The position numbers were made by a program, and so were the translations under genes. 64,000 nt of DNA from Welwitschia mirabilis (lineage: Eukaryota > Gnetophyta > Gnetopsida > Welwitschiales): assembly GCA_051453625.1 (NCBI GenBank), contig JBOZIK010000001.1, forward strand, positions 291,762,668-291,826,667, in the 5' to 3' direction. The notes beneath the pieces are model-generated. The model was not told where the DNA came from, ran no database searches, and worked only from the letters and a program-made list of their open reading frames with translations. Below are positions 11,808 to 23,559 of this stretch, piece by piece. Within the stretch, counting starts at the first letter, position 1, and the number at the start of each line of letters is the position of its first letter.

Positions 11808-12008
11808 TTATGATAAATTAATATTAATCCTTTGAACAATCTCTATTTCAATAAAGTAAAAGATGAAAGAAAAATAGGGAATGTAAACATAGCAAGGAAT
11901 AAAATTGTAAGTAGGGTCATCCACATTCAAATCAAACGTCCATGCATAAGCAACTAAGATTATAGGATAAGTTGGGAAAATCTTAATTGATAAAGCTTTC
12001 TGTACCAT
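11808..12008 (-). pseudogene. LINE ORF1 fragment, DUF4283-like
   Basis: The open frame contains AYAWTFDLNVDDPTYNFIPC followed by YVYIPYFSFIFY. Plant LINE ORF1 proteins have a DUF4283 domain with the pattern W.F......P.WVR.P.LP..F. just before the zinc knuckle, and this fits it in spacing and composition. Downstream on the same strand CFCVEVD corresponds to the 'ARICVEVD' block after DUF4283. The zinc knuckle itself is not recognisable. ORF1 proteins bind the element RNA. Confidence 0.55.
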
Positions 12009-12429
12009 AGGGGACTCTAATACTTTAACAAGAATAAAACTATTATATAGTATCTAGCAGGAGAAATTTCAGCTTTCTTTGAATGAAGGACATGCTAAAC
12101 TTGTGTGAACATTCGAATATGATAAGGCAAAAAATCAACTATTTGAAGAAAAATAAAATGAGAAGCATATTCTTTAGAATTAGACTAAAAATCTTATAAG
12201 TAATAACAAAGTCAACAAAGAAATTACTACTTGCACCCTTACCTTTAGAATGAGGCAAATAGGGATATGGATTACTTATGGTAAGCCATAATCCTAATGA
12301 AGATTAATGTAAAGCTATAACTTTGAAGATTCATTATAAAACATAAATAGTTAGTTTGTAGAATATTAGTAGTCATTTTGTGGAACACTGATAGTTCATA
12401 TTACTAGTCATATTAGAAAAATAACAATT

Positions 12430-13830
12430 GCTTTTATATACTTTAATAAAAAATCTTTATGTAATAATTACACTTTTTTAATTAAAAAACCATTATATAA
12501 TAATTACACCTCGCTTTAATTAGAAAAACATTATGTAATTTTGGCTAAAATGCTAAGCCCTAGCTATTAATTTGTTTAGAAGGTGAGAAGTGTAGCACGA
12601 TGCTTTGACTTTCCACTTCTTAGCAATAGTCAAATTATCTCAAGTTAACTTCCCACTTCTTAATAGCGGTTCTACTTTTCTCGAGTTTCTTATAAGTTGA
12701 TTATAATTATCCTCCCTCTTATTGGTTCTTTTATTGACCTGTTGTTCCATTAAAGTTTATTTTTGTAATGACACAGCTTCTTTCTTCTCTTTTTCTTTTT
12801 CTTCTTCTTCTTCTTCTTGTTTCTATTTCTATTTGAAGTATGAGAATGCTATGTGATTGCTATATGAGGCAATGGAGGGAGTATAATGTATGGGAAGCAC
12901 ATGTAACATTAATGAACTAATAACATGATAACTTCTTTCTTCTCTTTTTCTTTGTTTCCTCTTTGCCTTTCTCATTTTTTTAAATTATGAGAATGTTGGG
13001 TGAATACTACATGGGGCAATGGAGGAAGCATAATGTATGAAATGCATGTGTAGTATTAAGGAACTAAAAGGCTGCATGCATTAGAGTTCAAACTATAGTA
13101 CTCTTATTTTATAATCTAAAAATACTATAGAGCCTCAAATAACTCCTTTAAGGCTTATAAATCTTTCAAAAACTCATATAATTTTGATAATAATTACACC
13201 ACAATAAATGAAGTAATAAAAATATTGAGTTTTAGATAAACATAACATAAATAGAGTTGCAACAAGTAATTGATTGCTAATTCTTTGTGACAATAGCTTC
13301 TATAAATAAAAATGAGTCTTGTTACACATGCATAGTGGGTTTCCTTATTTGAAAGTGATGAATTTAGAAACTCTAAAATTTTTGAGTGAAAACACTACCT
13401 TCATTTAATAAATACATAGAATTCAACAAAAACCATTTCAATTTAACTTCTCAAATCAACTTCCCTCTTCTTAATGACCCCATTTAAATTTGCTTACAAA
13501 CTAGAGATGCTCTCTCTTACTTGTTTCTTTATTGATCTCTTCTTCTACTTAGGTTTGTATTTATAATAATATATTTTTTTCTTCTCTTTTTGTTTATTTA
13601 TCCTTTTTATTTCTATTGTTATTTGAATGATGAAAATGTTATGTTTAGTACATGAGATAATGGGGGTAGTGTCATGTATGAAAAGCATGAGAAATGTTAA
13701 GGAACTAGAAGGATGCATGAATCAAAGTTTGAACCATGCTAATTTTACTTTTAAGACTATGTAGAGCCTTGTAGAGCCCTAAACAACACTTTAAGGCCTA
13801 AAAATCTTTTAGAAAATCATATATGAACTT
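12430..13830 (+). repeat. Dispersed repeat family R1, multi-copy block
   Basis: The block opens with about two and a half copies of a 39-bp unit (TGTAATAATTACAC plus TTTAATTAGAAAA, 12430-12545). It continues with CTAGCTATTAATTTGTTTAGAAGG, a doubled CCACTTCTTA motif and a pyrimidine-rich stretch, then a unit containing ATGAGAATG, CAATGGAGG, ATAATGTATG and GGAACTA (12840-12930). Parts of that unit repeat at 12960-13170 and 13440-13830. The same sequence is inverted at 34890-35300 and 35560-35810, and the 39-bp array recurs at 29640-29900 and 30040-30215. No coding relic or primer site is attached. It may be an LTR or a non-autonomous DNA element. Confidence 0.7.
12801..12818 (+). repeat. CTT microsatellite
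   Basis: Six perfect CTT units inside a longer pyrimidine-rich tract of the R1 repeat family. Confidence 0.95.
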
Positions 13831-14560
13831 TCATAACAATTCCAGTCATAATTGATAAAGTAATACAAATACTAATTACTAGACAAATAATGAAGTAGAT
13901 AGTATCATAAAGTATTAACAAAAACAAATACTTTATTAATGATTCCTCTACATAAATAGCTTTTGTAAATAAAAATGAATGTTATTACATGTGAACTTTA
14001 GCTTATGAGGATTTCCATCTTGTATCAAATATCTATTGATAGACCTCACTACTAAATCCCATGGGGATTGTAGCTCTGCTTTCTTGATATATCCTTTTTT
14101 TTTCGTTCTTTAGGCCTTCATCTCAAAGAACTTATCTTCATTATTGTAGCTCATAAAATATAGGAAGAGTATCTCTTCCTCTTAGAAAAGACTAGTTTTC
14201 TTAATTATTAAGCCTACCTCAATGGGAATCTACTAGTTTCTAGTTATAAAGTTTCCATTCTTCACATGTATTATAATTTTGAAATTGGTGTCATTATTCA
14301 AGTCTATTGAATAAGTCTAACACATTACTTTGATGCTTTGTTGGAGTTCCAAATTTTTTCTATACTTGTTCAATTCCTTTAGCTTAAATTGAGGGCATTT
14401 TTCCATTCTTCCCATAGCTTTTGCTTTCACTATTTTCTAATGGGTTTGGTATAGTATTCCTTCTAAATTCTTCTTTTCCTTCCTAAAAATTTAAAGTACT
14501 TTAGATTATTTTCATTTTTTTAAAATAAATGATACAATGGAAATGCCCATGTATCAATTT
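13831..14560. other. No recognisable gene
   Basis: AT-rich DNA between the R1 repeat block and a copia LTR piece. Short open frames on both strands show no motif I recognise. It may be decayed pol sequence of an older element. Confidence 0.4.
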
Positions 14561-14765
14561 AATTTATCTATTTGAGTTTGAATTTGTGATTCATTGGGAT
14601 GTGATTCATCTTTCATAGTTTACCATATCTCCCATTATTGGCATGTATTACTTTATTTATTCAATACTAATTAATGAAATCAATGAGCTATGGTTTCACA
14701 TTAGTCTTCTGGATTTACCTTTCCTCTTGCTATGTTTCTGAGTTTGTGATCTTATTAATTTATTA
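14561..14765 (+). mobile_element. 5' LTR piece of a copia element
   Basis: This aligns with 18037-18260: ATCTATTTGAG, TTTGAATTTGTGATT, a block CATCTTTCATAGTTTA-CATATC, TATTACTTTATTTA and TCAATACTAAT occur in the same order. Compared with the 3' copy it lacks roughly 20 bases near its start. Similarity stops near 14760, so the remainder of the LTR and the primer site are lost. Confidence 0.65.
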
Positions 14766-15424
14766 TAAAGAAAAATATAGATGCAAATATATTTAATGAT
14801 TTAATTTTCTAAAAGATTAATAGTTTTCTTTTAGTCGAAGGTTTTTTTTCCCAACTTGTTAATTTTGTTTTCTAAAAGCTATGAGTTGTGCTTACATTAT
14901 CGAAATTTGGACATGAAATGAAGGATACTAATAGAGCAGCCTACATTCATTATGTAAAGATCTACTAATAAAAATCCCTATAATGCAGTGACTATGATTT
15001 TTTTAATGTCAGCTGTGTTGCTATTTTAAATACTGCATAAAAGGAGATCATTGTATTGAAAAAAAAGGAAATGTAATGAGGATAGTAGAGAATGTCTTCT
15101 ACAACTACTAGTTGTTTAATGTTGTATAATAAACTAGATTTAACTGATTTTACACTTAGTATTATTTTTTCCATTGGGATAACTAAGGTAGTTCTTCATA
15201 AGTTTACCACTCTTTATCCTTACAAGTTATAATTATAAAGAGAATGAAAAAATAAAATAGAAAGTTGAAAATAGTTTTGAGTAAAACTTTTAATTGAAAA
15301 GGAAGAAAAATAATCTAACTCTAAGGTTTTACTGATTTTTTTATTAATAATCCTTCATATTAATGTTTTCCAATGCTTTTCTTATAACACACTTAAAACT
15401 ATCAAGTGCTTTTAGCCTAGATCA
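14766..15424 (+). other. Copia internal DNA without readable coding sequence
   Basis: This lies between the 5' LTR piece and the nested LTR at 15425. It should hold leader and early gag of the copia element, but no motif survives. A 60-codon minus frame (14992-15174) is probably chance. Confidence 0.35.
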
Positions 15425-16460
15425 TGGTGACATAATCTCATTTGCTATATGGGTGATGGTGAACTCAATTGCCACTTAATCTTTTACAATCTTAAAACAA
15501 TAATTAAAATAAAGGCCCTAAGTACCAAAGATCCATAAAATTAAAGGACTTAAAACCAAGTAATTAAATAATTTATCTTAATAAAATGAATCTTAACAAT
15601 TAAGTTGGTAGCTAAGCCTTCCAAGTATAAGATGACTTATGACTTGAAATAAAAAGCAAACAACTTTATGTATTAAGAGAAAAAGACTTTACAACAAATG
15701 AAGAAGGATGCTGGTAGAACCCCTTAAGTTATTCTTGAAGACAAGCTTACTTCTTAAAGGGTTACTTAGAAGGCCATCGCAATTTATGCTTCAAAGGTTC
15801 AAAACTTCTCCACAGCCAAAAATATTATAATGAAGTGCTCAAGGCCATTTTATAGGCAAGAATAAGGGTAGGGGTGGTTACAAGCCTTTGGCTTATAGTG
15901 TTATATGATCAATTACACAATGATGGCATTACATAGGGTGGTTTGTCATCTTTTTCATTTGGTAGAGATCGTTATGACGCAGCCAACACTTAGCTTCTAG
16001 ATGCTACTATTACTACTAACTGCTGTCATCATCATGTGTCTTTACCATGATCCTACTTAGTAATATCACATGTCACTGTGACATGTCATCATCATTACCA
16101 TCAAGTGTCGTTGAACATGCAAGTTACTTAAGGTGTGAAATTAGATCAAGCCCATAAATACATTTTAATCAATTTCTCATGACAAGTTAAGAACATGAGA
16201 ATGGAGGTGCTTTCTATAAAAAGATTTGTGATGCCGAGTGACTTAGGTGGTGGTGCTAGTGTCTTAGCTTGGATCATCATCAACTTATAAGCATGTCCTC
16301 CAAATATGATAATTATCCTAAAAATGTCATGAGCAAATACTAAGTTCATATTTGTTATGAAAAATTAATAGAAGACATGTTTTTATGATAAAATCAATTG
16401 TATTAAAGTCTTCCATTAAGATAAATTAGTCAATTAACTTGACTATCATGTTATTTTTAC
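15425..16460 (-). mobile_element. Nested solo LTR, minus orientation
   Basis: Sister of the LTR at 7220-8340, with similarity along about 1.0 kb. Read on the minus strand it has a CCTATAAAAT box near 15860-15851 followed by about 250 bp of transcribed-looking sequence, consistent with an LTR promoter. A 19-nt perfect palindrome sits upstream of that box at 16068-16086. It lies inside the copia element bounded at 14561 and 18260, so it inserted later. The internal region and second LTR are absent, as after LTR-LTR recombination. Confidence 0.6.
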
Positions 16461-17179
16461 ATGTTAACATTGGTTAAGTTGCCTATGCAAGTTTCAAGAG
16501 TCAAATATAGGCTCAAATGCACAAACTTATCCATAAGCTAAAGTGTAGTGGTGAGAGCCTTTTTATGGATCATGTAGTGAATAGAGACATTTGCAGTGAA
16601 CATGCTAGAAGGATTTGAGAAATAAATGATTGAACATCTACAAATGTTTTGATCTACATCAAAATGGTCCTATCCTTTGAGGGATCTTTGTTATTTTGTA
16701 AAGATACCATAAATCATGTATTAGTATTAGTTGAAAAGGATTCATTAGCTAATTTTCATTGCATCTTTGAATGTAAGGTAATGTATGAATTGTTTTATAA
16801 ATCTATAAGTGATTTATTCTTAGTCTTGCAAATTAGCTAATTCTTCATATTTAATCTTAGTCCTTTTTTCATTTTACCTTTTTTTCTACATATTTTATTA
16901 TAATTTTAAGGCATTCCATATCTTTGCAAATTGTAAAAGAGAAATAATAAAAGTTTTAATCTTAGAGGGCAGGAGGAATGAAAAAGGTGTTTATTTTTTC
17001 CTTTGTATTACTCTGTTATAAGATTTCTTTAAATAAAATCGAAGAAAATAAGGGTAAAATTGCTAACTACTAGCTTAGTTTACTCAGTAAGATAAGAAGA
17101 AAATCATGGATAAAGAAATATAAAATTTACTTGTTAAACCTTTTATGCATCAAAGTTAAAATGTAGTTGTTGCTAAGTA

Positions 17180-17800
17180 ATAAACATGTATGAAAAGTAA
17201 CTAGTGGTAAATATCCTAAGCCATTAGATGATTATAAAATTTATCATTGGGAGGATTCAAATCAAGAGGTATTATTATTAATTGATTTGAATATTAAATA
17301 TGATTATCTTCACCATATTGATTTAAATAAGACATTAAAATAATCATGAAGTTAATTAAATAAATTTTTTGAATCTAGTGAAGATGAAGATAAGGAGGAT
17401 TTAAATCATTAGTCATACATCTTAAAATTTTATAGAAATATAAGATATGAATTAATGCATCAATTATTTTCAATCTCCATTGACTTGTCTTATAGCTGTA
17501 AATTCTAAAGAGAATGATGATGATGCAAAAGCTATTCTATAAAGTAGTCTTCCATTGTCATACAAGCATTTTTTTTTACCTTAAAGAATATTTCATGTTC
17601 TCTAAAAAATATAATTTACTCTACTTGAAAAGTAAGAAAAATAAATCAAGATAAATGAAGCAATGCTTATTTCCTATAAAGCCAAGAATAAGTTTGTTAT
17701 AGGGATAGAAGTTAGAATTTATTATTATTACTATTATAATAAAAGAAGAGGACATAACATGATCAATTGTTGAGATCATGCTTAGTACCTATTAGATGAA
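17180..17800 (+). pseudogene. Ty1/copia gag relic
   Basis: The plus strand reads KYPKPLDDYKIYHWEDSNQE then IDLNIKYDYLHHIDLNKTLK and LNKFFESS, the copia gag pattern W...D..A...I.L.I.....I....T....W..L...F. Further on DDDAKAIL and SSLPLSYKHF match the 'D...A..LL.SLP.S...' block. The zinc knuckle survives as YYYYNKRRGHNMINC, in which the first two Cys are Tyr (TGT to TAT). Gag forms the virus-like particle and the knuckle binds RNA. Several stops and a frame change inactivate it. The pol region is missing: the polypurine tract follows within 250 bp, so a large internal deletion removed protease to RNase H. Confidence 0.75.
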
Positions 17801-18020
17801 AAGCTAAAACAATATTCATTATAATAGAAACTAATGAGAATGAGATTCAAGAAGATAAAAAGAAAAACATTGAAATAAAACTAGAAAAATTTTAACAAAT
17901 CTTAGTGCTACCTCAAAACTCAGTGCTATCTTAAGCTTAGTGTTGTCTTAAGTGAAGTGCTTCTTCATCTTAGTGCTCTTGCATTAATTTCAAGGCTTTT
18001 ATAAGATTTAGTCTTAGCAT

Positions 18021-18036
18021 GAAGGAGGGGGAGGGT
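18021..18036 (+). promoter_or_regulatory. Polypurine tract of the copia element
   Basis: GAAGGAGGGGGAGGGT directly precedes the TGTC that opens the 3' LTR. The RNase H-resistant purine run primes plus-strand synthesis. Its position fixes the LTR start at 18037 and shows that the element is on the plus strand. Confidence 0.88.
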
Positions 18037-18260
18037 TGTCTATTTTGAGTTTTAACTTTTGATCTCTATTTTAACTTTGAATTTGTGATTTATGGGCATA
18101 TGATCATCTTTCATAGTTTATCATATCCCTAGCATTAGCATCTATTACTTTATTTAGTTAATACTGATGAATAAAGATAACAAGATACAGTTGCATGCCA
18201 TTCTTTTGACTCCAGATTTCCTTTTTCTATTTTTCTAAGATCTATGATCTCATCAAAAAC
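18037..18260 (+). mobile_element. 3' LTR of the copia element (partial)
   Basis: Begins TGTCTATTTTGAG right after the polypurine tract and aligns with 14561-14765. Similarity ends at 18260, where LINE sequence of the opposite strand begins, so the LTR is either short or cut by that LINE. Confidence 0.72.
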
Positions 18261-19119
18261 TTTTATTTTTTACTAGCTAGATAAATCAAAGAATTACATT
18301 TGTATGCCTCGTAATCAAGTTTAGCATGGATTGCTGTTATCTTTTTCACTTGAAATCCTATCATACCTTTATTACAATTGGATAATACCAGATGAAATGC
18401 TTAGTGTTCTTCAGATAATTCACTCATCCCAAGCCTTTGCAACTTTAAAACCCCTTCTCCTCAATCCAATTATTATTAAAACCTCATTCTTTATTACCTT
18501 CTATTTTTCCATTGTTCATTTCTATCATGTGTCCCTTAGAATATTGTACCATCTTTGTTAATTAAGAGTTCCATTAAAGTTTCTTTTTAATTATTTAACA
18601 TATCTTAATATTTCTCCATTATTTTTATTGGGTATCAACTTTTTATTCTTTTAAATTTTTTAATAGCTATATCAATTTCTGAAATTTCACTTCTTAAATA
18701 AGTTTTGCTATTTTAACAATGTTTTACTTCTTTTCTTATCTTTTCATTTAACCAATGTTTTGTTGAGCTATATCCTCTATATCAGAAGGGATATCATCAT
18801 GATGTCTATAAGGCAATATGACCTCCTTTCAATTGATAAATTATTCATTTCGTTCTTGTCTCCTACCATGGATGATCTTCTTGCTTTAATATTCTTAATC
18901 ATAATTAAATTTATAATAAATATATTATTCTAAATTATCTTGAGTACTCCTAATTTCATGGCCTTACTATCTCTTTTCATGCCACTGCATGGATCCTCAC
19001 ATCTTGTTTACCTCTTTTAAAATGAATTTTTTAATTATTTTATTAATCATATTTCTACTGTCATTAAATAGAACTTTAGTGGATGTACTATATCAATTAA
19101 TGACTACCAAAATTACATT

Positions 19120-19860
19120 TGTAAGAATAACATTTGACATACCAGAGTGGAGGACTAAATTCCAATGGTAACACTTGTTTTTGAATTTTTTCATTATTTG
19201 GTTCCAAGTTGGGATGTGCTTTTAATGGAACATGGCTATTCCTAAGTGATATTGCATGTCATCCACCTTTTGTATCTTAAAAAGTTTATCACCCCCTCTC
19301 TTATACTCTTTCATGTATTTAAGTAGTAAACACTGCTCTTTTCTTAAATCACTTATAGCCCCAAATCCTTATCCAAAACTATAAATACCTTACTTAAGGG
19401 CTTCAATTTTTTTCATATTTATCTTTAAGAAAATAATTTTATCATTTATGAAGTGGTTAGTTTCTATTATGCAACATGAGACCTGTTTCTCCTTCTTATC
19501 TTATGCAAGCTTGTAACAATCAAGAGGAAATCAAAGAGGGGACCTCTTACTTTAAACCCTTTCCTACTAAAAAAAATCATGAATATTTTGCTTAATATTT
19601 AAATTGAATTTGACTATTTTTTGCATTTTAATGACTAATCTTTTAAAATTTTTAGGAAATCCCTTTCTTTCTAGGATATGGGTCATGAAGCTTTAAGAAT
19701 CACTACTAGCCAACTTTTTAATATCTAGTTTTAAAACACACACCTCAATATTACTTTCTTAATGAATTAGAAAATTTCATGGTTAGAACTTACCTAATCT
19801 AAGATAATTCAACCTTATAAGAATCTAGTTTAGTTAGGCCTCATTACCTTGTTGGATAAG
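19120..19860 (-). pseudogene. LINE reverse transcriptase relic
   Basis: Minus-strand blocks: CVLKLDIKK (LKLD..KA), FMTHILERKGFPKNFKRLV (FL...L...GFP..F..LI), SPL-FPL (DPLSP.LF), NHFINDKIIFLKINMKK (HL.YADD..IF......), YHLGIAMFH-KHIPTWNQI (YLG.P...K.....W..I) and NKCYHWNLVLHSGMSNVILT (K...W....LS..GR..LI). The YADD active-site loop is degraded to FINDK, so catalytic Asp pairing is lost. Spacing between blocks is close to normal. Confidence 0.8.
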
Positions 19861-21815
19861 GGATAAATCCTCTTGAGCAAAATTTTTTCTATAAAACTTT
19901 ATATTACATTTCATACTTCCATTTGGTTGAGGTCCTACATATCAATGAGTTCTATCTTTTTTGAAATCATGATCATATTTGTGATGTTCTACATATACAG
20001 GGTATTTTCATCTTTCAACACTAATTTGGCTGCTGCCTTTGTTAGATCTTCCATGCAATGCTAACACTTTTTAAAGAACTCCACTATTCATCCATCTAGA
20101 TCTAGGCTCTTATTTAGCTTTATAATGTTTAGAATCTTTTAAGTGTTATCTTTTGTTAGGGTTTTAGGGATTCTACCCCTACCAGTATTTGTACCAAAGT
20201 TTGTACAACTGTTTACATTTTGATCTCTTTCTTTTTCTTCCATAATTGTTGAAGGCTGTGAACAAATACATCATGCATTACAACTTTTAAATACGTCTTT
20301 TCACCTAGAATGAGTTACTCTATGAAGTTTTAATACCTTTTTAAATTCACTATGTTAAGAAAACATGGGTGTCCTTATTTCCATTCTTTATCTAATTAAT
20401 ATGTACTTTTTGTTTATAGTAATTCTCCTCTTACATTCTAATGTTATGTGATTCCCATAGCTTTTACCACTTCTATTCCTATAGGCCTCTTCCTCTTCTT
20501 ACTGATTTTATATATCTCTTACATTCTTCTTTAGGACCCTCCTTTTGGTTTATTTTGTTTATCCATCTTTTTCTTCACTCCTTTAACCATTTCTTTTTAT
20601 GTTATAACCTTTCTTAAAATGTTTTCATGGGGTTATCTTCTCAAATAATCTAATTATTTTTTGTAAACTTAAGCTAGGTAATTTAAAAGACTAATTAAAC
20701 TCTATTATTATTTATTTTTCTTAAATATGGAATAATTGGTACGGGGTATAAGCATTACCTTCCTTTCCTCTCTAGCAGAAATTTTATCTCTCTTACTTAG
20801 TTCACTAAAATTAGCATCCTATTTATTCTAGATGATATATTATTTGGTAACTTCCTTTTATTTAACCACATAAATTAAATTCTATCAATACATAAATTGA
20901 TCATATTTAGGTTTATCATCAAGGATTAAAGCTTTTTAGCTCCTATGAGGTTTTACTTTTCTTCTCCTTATGTTTCTCATTATAAATGAGTTTAGCTAAG
21001 ATTGCTTATTATTATAAGTTTTCTCATAACTATACATATTCCATATTTTTTCATAATCTTATTCTTTTTTACATTTTTTGTGGGGTGTTGATGTTAATAA
21101 AACACCATTCTTTTATTTTAATTATTTAAAATCATCTATTATTTTTGATCCTTTTATATTAGATTTCCTTTTAGAAGAAGCTTGTAATACCTCCTACTCT
21201 TTCCAAACTTAGAGTTCACTCAATATTAATTTCCTTTATATATTTTAAAACAATCCCTTAAATGAGTATTTATTATTTGTAAACATATTATATCTAGGCT
21301 AAACTTTAGGAATAATTTCCTTTAATGCCTATTTTTCATTGAAGAAGTTACATGCTCCTAGTGTTCTAACTTATAATCTTCATTTAATTCATTTTCTTGG
21401 AGTCTTTACTATCATCTTCAAAATAGGTTTCTATGACCCATTTGCAATATTTTATATCACTTCCCTTTTTTCTCTAGTAGCTCCTAATGGTTTTCCTACT
21501 TTTTTTTTCCATCTTCTTTTCCATTTTTCAACTTTAAATTCAAGTCATCTAATCCCATACTATGTAAAATTGAGAATTTGTGTGGGAAACTATTTAATCT
21601 TTATTCTTATGAATAGTTTTTTGTGATTGGATGGATATTCCTTTTACTACATTAAATGGCTTGGTTCACCTTTTGAGAATTTATTTCAGTTTTATGTTGT
21701 GGATTAATCACTACATTTATTTTTCTTCTTCTTAAAACTCATTGGAATTTATCCTTGTCTTTTATAAATGTACATTGTTTTGTCTTTTGCTCATGCTTTT
21801 CATAAATCTAATAGG

Positions 21816-22031
21816 TCATGCTTTTACATTGGTTAAAGATATGTCTTCTTCTTTTATACTTTTTATAGACATCTTTTTTCTAAACTTGGGACAGAACCTT
21901 TTAGCATGTCCTATTATTTCACAGTGGTTGCATGAGCTAGGAAAGTTGTTATATTTCACTTCTTTATCAGTTTTAAAGTTGTGAATAATTTTGAAAACTC
22001 TAAGAGCTTTTGTTAGTTCTAGATAAATCAA
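21816..22031 (-). pseudogene. LINE ORF1 zinc-knuckle fragment
   Basis: A 71-codon open frame reads YLELTKALRVFKII, then KYNNFPSSCNHCEIIGHAKR and FCPK. This is a CX2CX4HX4C knuckle preceded by the 'VEIDLTKAL...V.YE.LP' segment that joins DUF4283 to the knuckle in plant LINE ORF1. All four metal ligands are intact. Upstream on the same strand GDLIRP and NKNDVNQVLHL look like the end of DUF4283. The protein would bind LINE RNA. Confidence 0.8.
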
Positions 22032-22243
22032 GTGAAGAACTTGATTAACATCATTTTTATTCCACTAAGTGTTACAAGGTCTAATAAGATCTCCAAATTA
22101 TTTTACTAGTTACTATATAAAATTCTAATAACGTAGATTTAAGCTTATTCTTATTAGCCTAAAGCGAGATTGATAGTTTGTAGAAGATTATTATAAAATC
22201 CTCCCTTGGTTTTCATTTTTTCAAGAAAATCTACATTCAGTAA

Positions 22244-22570
22244 TGTTGGTAAATCTAGTTTTGATAATTCCACTTGTTTTGTGTCATTATATAGATAGGT
22301 TAATGTAAGAGAAATCAAATCTTAAATAGCATAAGTTAAAGTTAGACAATCAAGATGATATCTTATGAAAAGCTCAGAATTGAAAATGAAAAATTAGTTG
22401 TTTAAAGACTACATTATGGAAGATATCTTTAAAGAAGACATTTACAATTGGACAAAATTTATGGTGAAGGTATCTATAGCTTAAAGACATCTATTATATA
22501 CTAGATTAGAGATCACAAGCTAAATACAACTATCTTATTAAAGACAAATATGCTGTAAGATTAGTTATTC
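22244..22570 (+). mobile_element. 5' LTR remnant of the copia element
   Basis: About 325 bases align with the first 330 bases of the 3' LTR (27309-27640), including CTTAAATAGCATAAGT, AAAGCTCAGAATT and repeated AAAGACATCTA motifs. It then passes straight into gag sequence, so a deletion took the rest of the LTR and the leader. Confidence 0.85.
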
Positions 22571-22579
22571 AAATGTAAA

Positions 22580-23300
22580 AAAATAGTTAAATTCAATTTA
22601 TATATTAAATAAAGTATTTCATACAAGCACAAAAAAGGAAAGGACTTCAAAAAATATCTAGATTTCAAGATAAAGGTAATTCTTTTGGTAATACTTCTTT
22701 TTCTTCTAAATCTAATATTTTCAAACTAAAATGTTGGTATGTGGAGGACAAGGACATATAGCCTTAGAATGTCCTCGTTCTAATAGAATGTATAAAAGGA
22801 ATAAAAAAAAGACCCAAAGAAAAGAAGATCCTTCTTCATAGGATGGGATGATAACAAAAAAGAAATAGAAATAGAAACAACTGAAGATAAAAAGGTTCAT
22901 TCATCCTACATGACTATTGTACATATCAAGAAGAAAATGATGAGATAAAAGAAGCATATGAATCAAAAAGTGAAGATGACATAGATATGAATATTTAAGA
23001 AAGATACAACTTAATTTCTCAAGAATTTATTAAATTATAAAATGTATGCATTAAGATGAAAAAATCACTTCATACTCATGAAAAAAACCTATGAACAAGA
23101 AAAGATTTCTTGCAATAAAGTATCTTTTGAAAACTTAGATCTTAAAGCTAATATTAGTAGAATAACATGTGATTTAAAGAATGTAAGACAAGTACTACTA
23201 GACTCAAAGAAAATCAATGAGAAATTTATCTAAGAAAATGAGACATTGAATATCATGCTTGGATAATGTAGAAGCTCAAATAACAAGAGTGGCTGGGGAC
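22580..23300 (+). pseudogene. Copia gag relic with zinc knuckle
   Basis: TKMLVCGGQGHIALECPRSN (22728-22787) is a gag zinc knuckle, C..CGG.GHIA.EC, in which only the first Cys is lost. Downstream in various frames WDDNKKEIEIE, KNVRQVLLDSKKINEKFI, ENETLNIMLG and NNKSGWGHNG follow the pattern of the long acidic C-terminal region of SIRE-like gag ('SGLGY' motif at its end). Gag packages element RNA. The coding sequence is broken by several stops and shifts. Confidence 0.72.
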
Positions 23301-23559
23301 ACAATGGAGCCTTAACTAGTACTTTAGCCTATTTGTTTAACAAATGGTATTACAAGTTAAGGTATGAACATTTAAAATTTACAGATAATATTATCTATTA
23401 TTATTATCATAATAGAGGTCATTATTAGTATAACTATCTAATGAACTTTAAAAACAGGTATTATACTAACAATGCCAAGAGGCTTAGTAGAATGGTATAA
23501 TGTTTTACATAGAGTAAACTAAGAAAAGTATGGATACCAAAATCAAGACCAACACTTTA

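Larger units (their letters stand above)
8400..12010 (-). mobile_element. Dead L1-type LINE (LINE-1 of this window)
   Basis: Minus-strand blocks appear in the order expected for a plant L1 element. First is a DUF4283-like ORF1 (12008-11808) followed by CFCVEVD. Then comes an unclear stretch where the endonuclease should be (about 11400-10000). The reverse transcriptase follows (9800-9200), then the thumb and C-terminal region (8700-8480). Frames shift repeatedly and stops are frequent, so nothing is functional. Length of about 3.6 kb suggests near full length with some deletions. The 3' end (low coordinate) is near 8340-8400, where LTR homology starts. No poly-A tail or target-site duplication could be fixed. 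Confidence 0.78.
18270..22240 (-). mobile_element. Dead L1-type LINE (LINE-2 of this window)
   Basis: Minus-strand order: ORF1 with zinc knuckle (22031-21816), an unclear zone of about 1.8 kb that should be endonuclease, reverse transcriptase (about 19850-19400), then thumb (19260-19130) and a degraded tail to about 18270. It ends at the copia LTR boundary 18260 and is bounded on the other side by the LTR of the next copia element at 22244, which appears to have landed in ORF1. Stops and shifts are frequent. It is a different copy from LINE-1, with different preserved blocks, so the two are separate insertions. Confidence 0.78.

Noticed and set aside
12520-12800. tRNA or small RNA gene around the CCACTTCTTA inverted words
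   Set aside because: No cloverleaf, no A/B box pair. The words are part of the R1 repeat.
21339-21984. Plus frames rich in Phe/Leu suggesting membrane proteins
   Set aside because: They are antisense to LINE-2. A/T-rich antisense DNA commonly yields Phe/Leu/Ile-rich frames.
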